A stretch of DNA of 64,000 nt, from positions 870,501 to 934,500 of the forward strand of contig NZ_JAUTAE010000001.1 in NCBI RefSeq assembly GCF_030818415.1, in the 5' to 3' direction. The position numbers and the translations under genes are program-made. Position 1 is the stretch's first letter, and each line of letters starts with the position of its first letter. This DNA is from Sphingomonas sp. SORGH_AS_0950. GTDB taxonomy: Bacteria; Pseudomonadota; Alphaproteobacteria; Sphingomonadales; Sphingomonadaceae. The notes under the pieces are model-generated. The model had not been told where the DNA came from and did no database searches. It was given only the letters and a program-made list of their open reading frames with translations. Below, one piece after another: positions 20,271-27,834 of the stretch.

Positions 20271-21100
20271 GCCTGGTCGCCAAGACGCTCGGGGTCGGGC
20301 GCTCGACGGTGTACGACCGCCTGACCGGCCGCACCCGGACGCGCGGGCCGTACGCCAAGGCCGACGACGCGGACCTGCTGCCCCGCATACGCCAGATCGC
20401 CGCGCAGCGGCCCACCTACGGCTACCGCCGCATCGCGGCGGTCCTCAATCGACAGCAACGCGCCGAAGGACTGGCGCCGGTCAACCACAAGCGCGTCTAC
20501 CGCATCATGGCAGCGGACCGCCTGCTGCTGGCGCGGCGCTACACCGAGCGGGCCGACTATGGCCATGACGGCGTCGTGGTGGCGATCCGCTCGAACCTGC
20601 GCTGGTGCTCGGACGGCTTCGAGTTCACCTGCTGGAACGGCGAGGTCGTGCGCGGCGCCTTCATCATCGACGCCCATGACCGCGAGATCATCGCCTGGCG
20701 CGCGATCGCCAATGCGGGCATCAGCGGCTCGGACGTGCGCGACATCATGCTGGAAGCCGTGGAAACCCGCTTCGGCGGTATGCGCGCGCCCGTGCCGGTC
20801 GAGATGCTGTCCGATAACGGCTCGGCCTATACTGCCCGCGAAACACGCACCTTTGCCCGGCAGCTGGGCCTCAAACCCTGCTTCACGCCCGTTCGCAGCC
20901 CGCAGTCCAACGGCATCTCGGAGGCCTTCGTTCATACCCTCAAGCGCGATTACGTCCGCGTCTCGCCGCTGCCTGATGCTCCCACCGCGTTGACATCGCT
21001 TGCCGGATGGATCGAGGACTACAACGACAACCACCCCCATTCAGGGCTCAAAATGCGTTCACCGCGCGAACATCGCGCACTGGTTTCTGCAACCGCCTGA
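20225..21100 (+). CDS. IS3-family transposase OrfB (catalytic, via -1 frameshift)
   Basis: DDE integrase-type catalytic part. In the -1 frame the fusion continues as SELAHALAVAGDYPVSLVAKTLG, then an HTH_21-like segment (PTYGYRRIAAVLNRQ) and the catalytic core: FTCWNGEVVRGAFIIDAHD, EMLSDNGSAYTA and SNGISEAFVHTLKRDY, covering the expected D, D and E positions. A GTG at 20267 could also start an OrfB-only product. All catalytic residues are present. Confidence 0.88.
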   Translation, partial: SELAHALAVAGDYPVSLVAKTLGVGRSTVYDRLTGRTRTRGPYAKADDADLLPRIRQIAAQRPTYGYRRIAAVLNRQQRAEGLAPVNHKRVYRIMAADRLLLARRYTERADYGHDGVVVAIRSNLRWCSDGFEFTCWNGEVVRGAFIIDAHDREIIAWRAIANAGISGSDVRDIMLEAVETRFGGMRAPVPVEMLSDNGSAYTARETRTFARQLGLKPCFTPVRSPQSNGISEAFVHTLKRDYVRVSPLPDAPTALTSLAGWIEDYNDNHPHSGLKMRSPREHRALVSATA

Positions 21101-21129
21101 ATCCGTCCGGTGAAACGGGGGCCAGATCA

Positions 21130-21380
21130 CGGTCGAAATGCGTCGCCATGACGTAGCGCCACTACAGCAGCTGCGTGCGCCGAACGGGGTCTATGCCATC
21201 CCGGGCAACCACGAATATTTCTTCGATTACGGCGCGTGGATGCGGTGCCTCTCGGGCATGGGTTTCCGCATGTTGCCCAATGCGCATGCGGTGATCGAAC
21301 GCGGCGTTGACCAGTGGTCGTTGCCGGTGTCACCGACCTGTCGGCACCAAGCGTCGGCGAGTCGCTTCGCCAAGCGGGTG
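21130..21380 (+). pseudogene. Metallophosphoesterase, 3'-side fragment
   Basis: Continues the fragment at 19526 after the IS3 element: EMRRHDVAPLQQLRAPNGVYAIPGNHEYFFDYGAWMR, containing the metal-binding GNHE motif. It then runs through a frame change near 21305 ([16 protein letters not shown] is in another frame) and ends near 21365-21380, where antisense polymerase-like sequence begins. The C-terminal half of the enzyme is absent, so the gene is non-functional. Confidence 0.75.
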
Positions 21381-23624
21381 GTTGACTCGGAATAGATGCG
21401 CCTCGCCAGTGCGCCGCGGCAGCTCGTACAGGCCGGTCGGGACGTTCGCGCCATTCACCCAAGCCGGCAGGGCGTTGAGGCGGAAGGACGAAGAGTCGAG
21501 GAAATCGGCGGCATCACGAAGCTCATGCCCGGCAAGCCTCATCAGCTGGCGCTCGAAGGCATCGAGATACTGGTTTGTATCGGCGTTGCGCAGCTTCAGC
21601 TTTTCGCGGACCTCATCCGCTTCGGCCAATCGCTCGATCGCGGCGCGAGGTACGCCCGCGCGGCGCCATACCTCCTCGACGGACTGGAAGGGCACGTCCC
21701 CCCGCGCCGCGACGATCGCCGCGCCGTGCGCATTGGCGAGCCCACGCACCTGACGCAGCCCCAACCGCACGGCGAGATAGCGGCCGCGCGACGGCTCCAG
21801 CGTACAGTCCCAGCGGCTCGCGTTGATGCAGGCTGGCCGTACCTCCACGCCGTGCTCGCGTGCGTCGCGGACGACCTGCGCGGGTGCGTAAAAGCCCATC
21901 GGCTGCGCGTTGAGCAATGCCGCACAGAAGACGTCGGGATGATGGTGCTTCATCCAGCAGCTGGCATAGGCGATCTTGGCGAAGCTGGCCGCATGGCTCT
22001 CGGGGAAGCCATAGGAGCCGAAGCCCTCAATCTGCTTGAAGGTCCGCTCGGCGAAGTCGCGGGGATAGCCGCGCGACACCATACCCTCGACCAGCTTGTC
22101 GTAGAAGTGGCTGACCCCGCCGGTAAACTTGAACGTCGCCATGGCGCGGCGGAGCTGGTCGGCCTCGACCGCAGTGAAGCCTGCGCCGACGATCGCGACC
22201 TTCATCGCCTGTTCCTGGAACAGCGGCACGCCGAGCGTCTTCTCCAGCACCGCGCGCAGTTCGGGGCGTGGATAGTCGGGCTTCTCACGCCCCTCGCGGC
22301 GGCGCAGATAGGGGTGGACCATGTCGCCCTGGATCGGGCCGGGGCGGACGATCGCGACTTCAATGACCAAGTTGTAGAAACGCGCGGGCTTCATGCGAGG
22401 CAGCATGCTCATCTGCGCTCTGGACTCGATCTGGAAGGTGCCGAGCGTGTCGGCCTTCTGGATCATGGCATAGACGTTCGGATCGTCGTCCTGCAGGTCG
22501 GCCATGCCGACGCGCAGGCCCTTGGCTTCCTCCAGCAGGTTGAAGACGCGGTTCATACAGCCGAGCATGCCCAAGCCCAGCACATCGACTTTCATGAACT
22601 TCAGCGCATCGATATCGTCCTTGTCCCATTCGATCACCTGCCGGTCGACCATCGCGGCGGGCTCGATGGGCACAAGATCGTCGAGCCGGTCATGGGTCAG
22701 CACGAAGCCGCCGGGATGTTGTGACAAATGGCGGGGCACGCCGATTAGCTGGCGGGACAACTCCAGCGCGAGGCGCAACCGCCGGTCGTTCATGTTGAGG
22801 CCGAGCTGAGTTACCTGTTTCTCGCCGACGCCCTCCTGGCTCCAGCCCCAGATGAGGCCGGCAAGCGCCTTGGTCAAATCCTCGGGCAGGCCCAGCGCCT
22901 TGCCGACCTCACGCACCGCTCCGCGGGCGCGGTAGCGGGTGACGACCGCGGTTAGCGCGGCATGGTTGCGCCCATAGGTGTCATAGATCCACTGGATGAT
23001 CTCCTCGCGCCGTTCATGCTCGAAATCGACGTCGATGTCGGGCGGTTCGCGGCGTTCGCCGGAGACGAAGCGCTCGAACAGCAGCTCATGCTTGATCGGG
23101 TCGATGCTGGTGATACCGAGCACGAAGCAGACGCAGCTGTTGGCGGCCGATCCGCGCCCCTGACACAGGATGCCGCGCCGCCGGCTTTCCGCAACGATGC
23201 TGTTCACGGTGAGGAAGTAGGGCGCGTAACCCAGTTCGCCGATCAGCTTCAGTTCGTGCGCGATCTGGTCGCGATAGGCTTTCGGAAGTCCGTCAGGGAA
23301 CATCCGCGCCGCGGCGGTTTCGGTCAACTGTTCGAGCGCGCCTTGCGCGGTCAGCCCCTCGACGACGCGTTCATGCGGATACTGGTAGCTTAGTTCGCCG
23401 AGGTCGAAGGTGCAGGCGCGCGCGATCGCGGCGGTGGCGGCGATCGCATCTGGCGAGGCGGCGAAGCGCCGCTCCATCTCGGCTGGGGATTTAAGGTGCC
23501 TGTCGGCATGCCGCTCGCGCCGGTAGCCGAGTGTATCGACCGTGCACTTCTCGCGGATCGCGGTGACGACGTCCTGCAACAGCCGGGCTCGGGGGCATGG
23601 TAGAGGATGTCGCCGAGAGCGACG
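21330..23624 (-). pseudogene. dnaE2: Error-prone DNA polymerase DnaE2, internal fragment with foreign tail
   Basis: A long open frame (23579 to 21330, 749 codons) carries the middle of a DnaE2/ImuC-type alpha subunit. It reads [32 protein letters not shown], the catalytic [26 protein letters not shown] and [21 protein letters not shown]. The N-terminal PHP domain is missing: just upstream, [12 protein letters not shown] is in another frame (a one-base loss near 23585) and then joins DUF4166 sequence near 23625. At about 21614 polymerase homology stops after ERLAEAD and an unrelated tail follows. It cannot be a working polymerase, although the frame stays open through several junctions. Confidence 0.82.
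21363..21614 (-). other. Foreign in-frame tail, resembles SNF2-type helicase segment
   Basis: About 84 codons from [15 protein letters not shown] to [10 protein letters not shown] do not fit DnaE2. The pattern ([40 protein letters not shown]) recalls the region after the helicase C-terminal domain of RapA/SNF2-like proteins. This is from memory of the family, not a search. It is joined in frame to the dnaE2 fragment and ends where the metallophosphoesterase fragment starts on the other strand. Confidence 0.4.
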
Positions 23625-23850
23625 GCGCCGCGCCGCTCGAACCGGACCGTGACCGGGATGGCCGTCCCGGCAGCTGGCAGGCGCATCATGCGGCAGAGCA
23701 GCCGCGCCAGTGGGTTGGGGCTTGCCTCGACCTGCGCCACGCCGCTCCAGTGTTGGTCGATCCGGCTGTCGTGCGCGTCGCGCACAACGGGTGGTAGGTC
23801 ATCGATTGTGCTGCCGAGGAGACGACGGAACAGGGGCGGAACAGGGGCTG
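23625..23850 (-). pseudogene. DUF4166 gene, 5' stump
   Basis: Directly after the DUF2269 stop, one frame reads [26 protein letters not shown], then [15 protein letters not shown] and [11 protein letters not shown]. This is the start of a DUF4166-type protein, which in other bacteria sits with SDR-DoxX and DUF2269 genes (family knowledge). At about 23625 it switches to DnaE2 sequence, so most of the domain is lost. No ATG is visible; a GTG at 23785 is in frame. Function of the family is unknown. Confidence 0.6.
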
Positions 23851-23852
23851 GG

Positions 23853-24326
23853 TCACCACCCGAACTCCGGTTTGGTCACCATCAGCCAGAAGATAACGAT
23901 CACCCCGATAAACGCCGGCCAGCCGAGCAGGAACCACATGCGCGACAGCTGGAAATAGTGCGCCGGCAGCGGCATCTCCGCCGGGGTGGCATCGGCGATC
24001 CGGCGCATCCGGATCTGGATGCCAACTACCGGCAACCAGCAGGCTCCAACTATAAGATAGAGCGCGATCGACGCCGCGAGCCAGCCGGTCGTCAGCGGAA
24101 AGCCCGCAAGTTGCGCCAGCCACACCCCGGTCACCGGCTGAACGATGACGGCGGGAGTCGTGAACAGCCAGTCGGCGAGGACGACGTTGCGATTGACCAC
24201 CCGTCGCGCGCCCGCGTTGCCGGAGCGGTTCGCCATCCAGCTGTGGAAGGCGGTGCCGAGCCCGGTCCCAAACAGCAGGGTCGAGCTGAGGATATGGACG
24301 GTTTTCAGCAGCAAATAATCAGCCAT
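23853..24326 (-). CDS. DUF2269 family integral membrane protein
   Basis: A 157-residue inner-membrane protein with four predicted helices (KTVHILSSTLLFGTGLGTAF; LADWLFTTPAVIVQPVTGVWL; GWLAASIALYLIVGACWLPVV; MWFLLGWPAFIGVIVIFWLMV). The N-terminal KTVHILSS His is typical of DUF2269/YndB-like membrane proteins and could bind haem or metal (inference). Its ATG overlaps the SDR stop by 8 bp, so it is translationally coupled to it. It has no characterised function. Confidence 0.8.
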   Translation of the reverse strand: MADYLLLKTVHILSSTLLFGTGLGTAFHSWMANRSGNAGARRVVNRNVVLADWLFTTPAVIVQPVTGVWLAQLAGFPLTTGWLAASIALYLIVGACWLPVVGIQIRMRRIADATPAEMPLPAHYFQLSRMWFLLGWPAFIGVIVIFWLMVTKPEFGW

Positions 24327-25587
24327 GACGGGTCTCCAGCGCGTTGACGGCAAGCGACAGGGCGAGGACGGCGATATTCTTGACGAGCGGGCCGAAGGGA
24401 TCGGCCCACAGTTCGGGCGCGATATGGGTCAGGATCAGCGTATAGATCGTCATCAGTCCGATACCGGCGAGCGCCGCGCCACGGACGTGCAGGAGGAGTG
24501 TGGCTCCGATGGCGATGTCGGCCAGCGCGCTGGCCCATAACGCCGTCGTTGCCATGCCGCCTGACAGGCCGACCCGTGCCAGCCACGCCAGGTTCGTCGC
24601 CGCCGGGGTGACGAACAACGGTATCGCTCCCCCGGCGAACCAGACCAGCGCGAGCGCGGTGCCCAGGGCCGGCGCGACAGGGGCGAGCCGTGCCGTCCGC
24701 AGATCGGCGCCATTCGCCGGGCGCCGGGCCAAGGCCTGGGCGATCGTTGCCGGTCGAAAGCCGGTCATGGCTATCAGCTGCTCGACGGGCGCTGTGTTTC
24801 CAGCCGCCAGCATCGCCATGCCTTCGCGCGTCACCGGCCCGATGCCGAGGCGAGCGGCCCCTGCAATCAGCCAGCGCGGCATCGTGACGCGTATTGTGTC
24901 CGGGAGGCCTAGCCAGTTGCGGAGGATCGTCACCAGCGCCGCCGTGCTCATTGCCTCCGGCCCGACGGCGTCGATCCGGACGGCCAGCGGCAACGGAGCG
25001 CGAAGCAGGCGAACCAGTATCTCGACCAGATCGTCGACGTGGATAGGCTGAACCAAGCCATCGACGCGGCCGAGGTCCAGCGCGACCGGGAGCGCGGCGA
25101 GCGTGGTGAACAGTGCGTTGCTCTGCCCGCCATGGCCGATAACGAGCGACGGCCGGACGATCGCCCAGCCCATCGCATCCCCCATCCCCGCCAGATGATC
25201 GTCGGCAGCGGCCTTGCTGCGGTGATAGGCGCTGGCGGCAGCGGTTGCCGCGCCCAGTGCGGAAATCTGGATCACGCGGCCGACTCCGGCGGCGCGGCAG
25301 GCGTCGAACAACGCGATCGGCCCGTCGGAATGGACGTTCGCATAGCCCCGATCGTCACCGAACAGCCCGGCGCAGTTCACCACCGCATCGACGCCCGCCA
25401 ACCGCTCGTACCAGTCCTCCGCACGGTCGGCGGCAAGGTCACAGCGGATTGCTACTGCGCCCGGCAGGCACCGCCTCAAGTGATCCGGCGCGCGACCGGC
25501 GGCGGTGACACAGACGCCCTCCGCCACCAGCCGGGCGGCAAGGTGCCGCCCGATAAAGCCGCTCGCGCCCACGATCAGGACATGCAT
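24319..25587 (-). CDS. SDR-type NAD-binding protein fused to DoxX-like membrane domain
   Basis: A 422-residue two-part protein. Residues 1-290 are an atypical SDR/NmrA-like fold with the nucleotide-binding GASGFIGRHLAARL at residues 7-20, VDAVVNCAGLFGD, and a YHRSKAAAD segment carrying the Tyr-x-x-x-Lys pair. Residues 300-420 contain about four membrane helices of the DoxX-like type (ALGTALALVWFAGGAIPLF; ALADIAIGATLLLHV; GIGLMTIYTLILT; NIAVLALSLAVNAL). GGGAG lies nine bases before the ATG. It sits between a small membrane protein (16 bp upstream) and DUF2269 (overlap). It probably performs a redox step at the inner membrane on a quinone or lipid-like substrate (inference). Confidence 0.85.
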   Translation of the reverse strand: MHVLIVGASGFIGRHLAARLVAEGVCVTAAGRAPDHLRRCLPGAVAIRCDLAADRAEDWYERLAGVDAVVNCAGLFGDDRGYANVHSDGPIALFDACRAAGVGRVIQISALGAATAAASAYHRSKAAADDHLAGMGDAMGWAIVRPSLVIGHGGQSNALFTTLAALPVALDLGRVDGLVQPIHVDDLVEILVRLLRAPLPLAVRIDAVGPEAMSTAALVTILRNWLGLPDTIRVTMPRWLIAGAARLGIGPVTREGMAMLAAGNTAPVEQLIAMTGFRPATIAQALARRPANGADLRTARLAPVAPALGTALALVWFAGGAIPLFVTPAATNLAWLARVGLSGGMATTALWASALADIAIGATLLLHVRGAALAGIGLMTIYTLILTHIAPELWADPFGPLVKNIAVLALSLAVNALETRHG

Positions 25588-25602
25588 GAACTTTTGCTCC
25601 CG

Positions 25603-25926
25603 TCAGGCGTCGGCGCGGGGGCTGCGGCTCCACACCGCCATGCCCATGCCGGCCAGCGCCATCAGGATGCCGAGCAGCGCGCTCGTCATCGTACCCTGCA
25701 CCAGCTGTGTCGGCTCGGTGGCGACGCCGCGCCAGGACACGAACAGCATCGGCGTCACAACCATCATCACGGTCGACCACACCGTCCAGAAGCGTGACCG
25801 CTCCTCGGTTCCGCAGAGCTCGGCAAGCAGGATCGCCAGCGGGCGCCAGAGCACGACGGCGGCGAGCAACGAGATAAGCGCAGTCAGCGCATAGGTCAGC
25901 AGCAGAGCTGCGATCGGCAGCAACAT
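25603..25926 (-). CDS. Small integral membrane protein, unknown function
   Basis: A 107-residue protein with three predicted membrane helices (IAALLLTYALTALISLLAAVVLW; WTVWSTVMMVVTPMLFVSW; TMTSALLGILMALAGMGMAVW). The loop between the first two is charged (ELCGTEERSRF). ATG 25926 has GGGAG nine bases upstream. It is the first gene of the minus-strand operon that continues to the SDR protein, and it faces the histidine kinase gene. I do not recognise a family. Confidence 0.72.
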   Translation of the reverse strand: MLLPIAALLLTYALTALISLLAAVVLWRPLAILLAELCGTEERSRFWTVWSTVMMVVTPMLFVSWRGVATEPTQLVQGTMTSALLGILMALAGMGMAVWSRSPRADA

Positions 25927-25981
25927 GGTTCGGTCTCCCTTCAAGTGCCTGGCGACGATCGCCCGGCTTGGGAAAGGCGTT

Positions 25982-25997
25982 GCGAATGGCATGCCAA
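25982..25997 (-). promoter_or_regulatory. Sigma-54-like promoter, minus strand (membrane/SDR operon)
   Basis: On the minus strand TTGGCATG-CCAT-TCGC has the GG-N10-GC spacing of a -24/-12 promoter; the -12 box deviates from TTGC by one base. A transcript would start about 45 bp upstream of ATG 25926. It shares the TGGCATGCCA palindrome with the plus-strand candidate. Confidence 0.45.
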
Positions 25998-26001
25998 TTG
26001 C
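25987..26001 (+). promoter_or_regulatory. Sigma-54-like promoter, plus strand (kinase/activator operon)
   Basis: TGGCATG-CCAA-TTGC matches the sigma-54 consensus TGGCACG-N4-TTGC at all but one position, with exact GG-N10-GC spacing. It lies 78 bp before the kinase ATG and the operon encodes a sigma-54 activator, which makes the match meaningful. An inverted repeat TTCCG-N5-CGGAA at 26026-26040 may be an activator or repressor site. Confidence 0.5.
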
Positions 26002-26079
26002 CACGATCGACGGAAATCCGTGCTTTTCCGCCTGTCGGAATGGCCTGTGATGTTTACACCGTGAACGGAAGATGCTGCG

Positions 26080-27834
26080 ATGCTGTCAACGATGGATATA
26101 GCTGTTGGCCTCTTCGCCTATATTGGTGCGCTCTCGCTGACCGCGATCGCCAGCATATTATTGGCGCTGTTCGTTGTGCTCCGTGCCAGGGCCGTGCCGG
26201 GATCGACGCTGCTGGCGGTGTTCCTGCTGGGTGTCGCCCTGTGGAGCGTCGCGCAGGTCCTGCCCGCCATTCTCGGCCCGGCCGCCCGGCCGGTGACGAC
26301 CACGCTGATCGCATTGTCACCGCTGCCGGCTGCGGGGTTCATCCATCTGGCCTTCGCCTTCGCGCTATGCGGCGCGCTACGGCCCGTCGCCATCGCGGCC
26401 TATGCGACCGCAGCCTTAATGACGCTGATCGGGCTCATCTTCGGCGTCGGCAAGGTTGTCCCTTGGCATGACTTTCCGGGCATGTTTGTGCCCTCGACGA
26501 TCGGCTGGTGCGCGCTGGCGGTCGCAGCCATACTGTCTATCGCCGGGCATCTGCGGCTGGCGCAGACCTGGCGCGAGCAGGACGGCCAGCACCGTAGGCA
26601 GGCGGGCGCTGTGTTCGTCTCCAGCCTGATCGGGCTCGTCGCGCTGACCGGCTTCGCCTTTCCGGCGCTGGGGATCGATGCCTATCCCTGGCCGGTCCTG
26701 CTGCTGCCCCTTTACTCGGTCGCCTTGGTCTATGGCATCGTGCGGCATCGGTTCATGGCCGCGGATGTTTGGGCGCGCCGGGGGCTGGTATGGCTATTAC
26801 TCGTCGCCGGCGCGGGCGCGGCGAGCGCGCTGATCGCCTCGCTGCCGCTGGCGCTGGCGGGGCGTCCGGCGGGACTGTTCGCGACCTGGGCAGCGCTGGC
26901 GGCGACACTGGCGCTGGGGCTCGCGATCCTTGCGCCATTGAAGCGAATGGCTGACCGGATCGTCTTTCCGGGCGGGCGGATCAGCGAGGCGGACCTGGCC
27001 GAATGGCGGGACCAATTGGCGGAGCCGACCGACGAAGCGGCATTGGGCGAGACGGCGCGTTCGCTGCTTCGACAGCGCTTGAGCCTGCCGGCGGATGGCC
27101 CGACGTTGTCAGTCGACGGCGAGACGGTGAGCCTCACCGGCTGGGACGACGCGCCAATCGCCACGCGGCATGTCGCCGAGCGCTTCGCCGGACTGGTGAC
27201 GGAGAGCGCCCGCCGCCTCACCGTCGCGCGCCAGATGGTTGAGGCGGAGCGGGAGGCGCGGCTGGCGGAACTCGGTACGCTGGCGGCGACGGTCGCGCAC
27301 GACCTTCGCAATCCGCTCGGCATCGTACAGATGGCTGCTACCGGCGCGCCGCCCGAGATCCGCAGCGAGATCGGCGAGCAGGTGGCACGAATGAACCATC
27401 TCGTCACCGACATCCTCGATTATGCCCGCGCCTGGACGATCGTGCCACAGCCGCTAATCGTGGCGGACCTCGTCGCGTTCCTGCGCGTGGAGGCCCACGT
27501 CCCGGACAGCCTGATGGTGACGGCAGATCGCCACGCGCTGCTGCGCGCACTCACCAACCTCGTCGACAACGCCCGCGCGCTCGGTACCCGCGTCGCGCTC
27601 GTCGCGGAGGTCGGGCCGCCGGTTACCATCGACATCTGCGACGACGGTCCCGGTATCGCGCCCGAAATCTCGGACAGCCTGTTCCGCCCCTTCGTCTCCC
27701 GCCGCCCCGGCGGCACCGGCCTCGGCCTCGCCATCGTCCGGCGGATCATGGAGGCGCATGGCGGGACCGTCACGCTTGCCGAGCGGCCCGGCTGGTCGAC
27801 CTGTTTCCGCCTCACCTTCGGAGCATCCCGATGA
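26080..27834 (+). CDS. Polytopic sensor histidine kinase
   Basis: A 584-residue inner-membrane kinase. About eight membrane helices fill residues 8-290. A linker with a degenerate GAF-like stretch follows, then HisKA with H407 (ATVAHDLRNPLG), N-box ALTNLVDNARALG, and G boxes DDGPGIAPEI and GGTGLGLAIVRRI. The many helices and absence of a large periplasmic loop suggest sensing within or at the membrane. The layout recalls PrsK-like kinases that work with NtrC-type partners. ATGA overlap at 27831-27834 couples it to the activator gene. It is divergent from the membrane/SDR operon, the likely target. Confidence 0.87.
   Translation: MLSTMDIAVGLFAYIGALSLTAIASILLALFVVLRARAVPGSTLLAVFLLGVALWSVAQVLPAILGPAARPVTTTLIALSPLPAAGFIHLAFAFALCGALRPVAIAAYATAALMTLIGLIFGVGKVVPWHDFPGMFVPSTIGWCALAVAAILSIAGHLRLAQTWREQDGQHRRQAGAVFVSSLIGLVALTGFAFPALGIDAYPWPVLLLPLYSVALVYGIVRHRFMAADVWARRGLVWLLLVAGAGAASALIASLPLALAGRPAGLFATWAALAATLALGLAILAPLKRMADRIVFPGGRISEADLAEWRDQLAEPTDEAALGETARSLLRQRLSLPADGPTLSVDGETVSLTGWDDAPIATRHVAERFAGLVTESARRLTVARQMVEAEREARLAELGTLAATVAHDLRNPLGIVQMAATGAPPEIRSEIGEQVARMNHLVTDILDYARAWTIVPQPLIVADLVAFLRVEAHVPDSLMVTADRHALLRALTNLVDNARALGTRVALVAEVGPPVTIDICDDGPGIAPEISDSLFRPFVSRRPGGTGLGLAIVRRIMEAHGGTVTLAERPGWSTCFRLTFGASR

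Larger units (their letters stand above)
19817..21129 (+). mobile_element. IS3-family element (IS2-type), complete
   Basis: A 1,313-bp element with inverted termini, TGAGCTGGCCCCCATTTC on the left against TGATCTGGCCCCCGTTTC on the right, extending through ACCGGACGGATTCA. It is flanked by the direct repeat CGGTC at 19812-19816 and 21130-21134, the 5-bp duplication expected for this group. It encodes overlapping orfA and orfB joined by a -1 slippery site. It lies inside a metallophosphoesterase fragment. All open frames are intact, so it may still be active. Confidence 0.93.
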
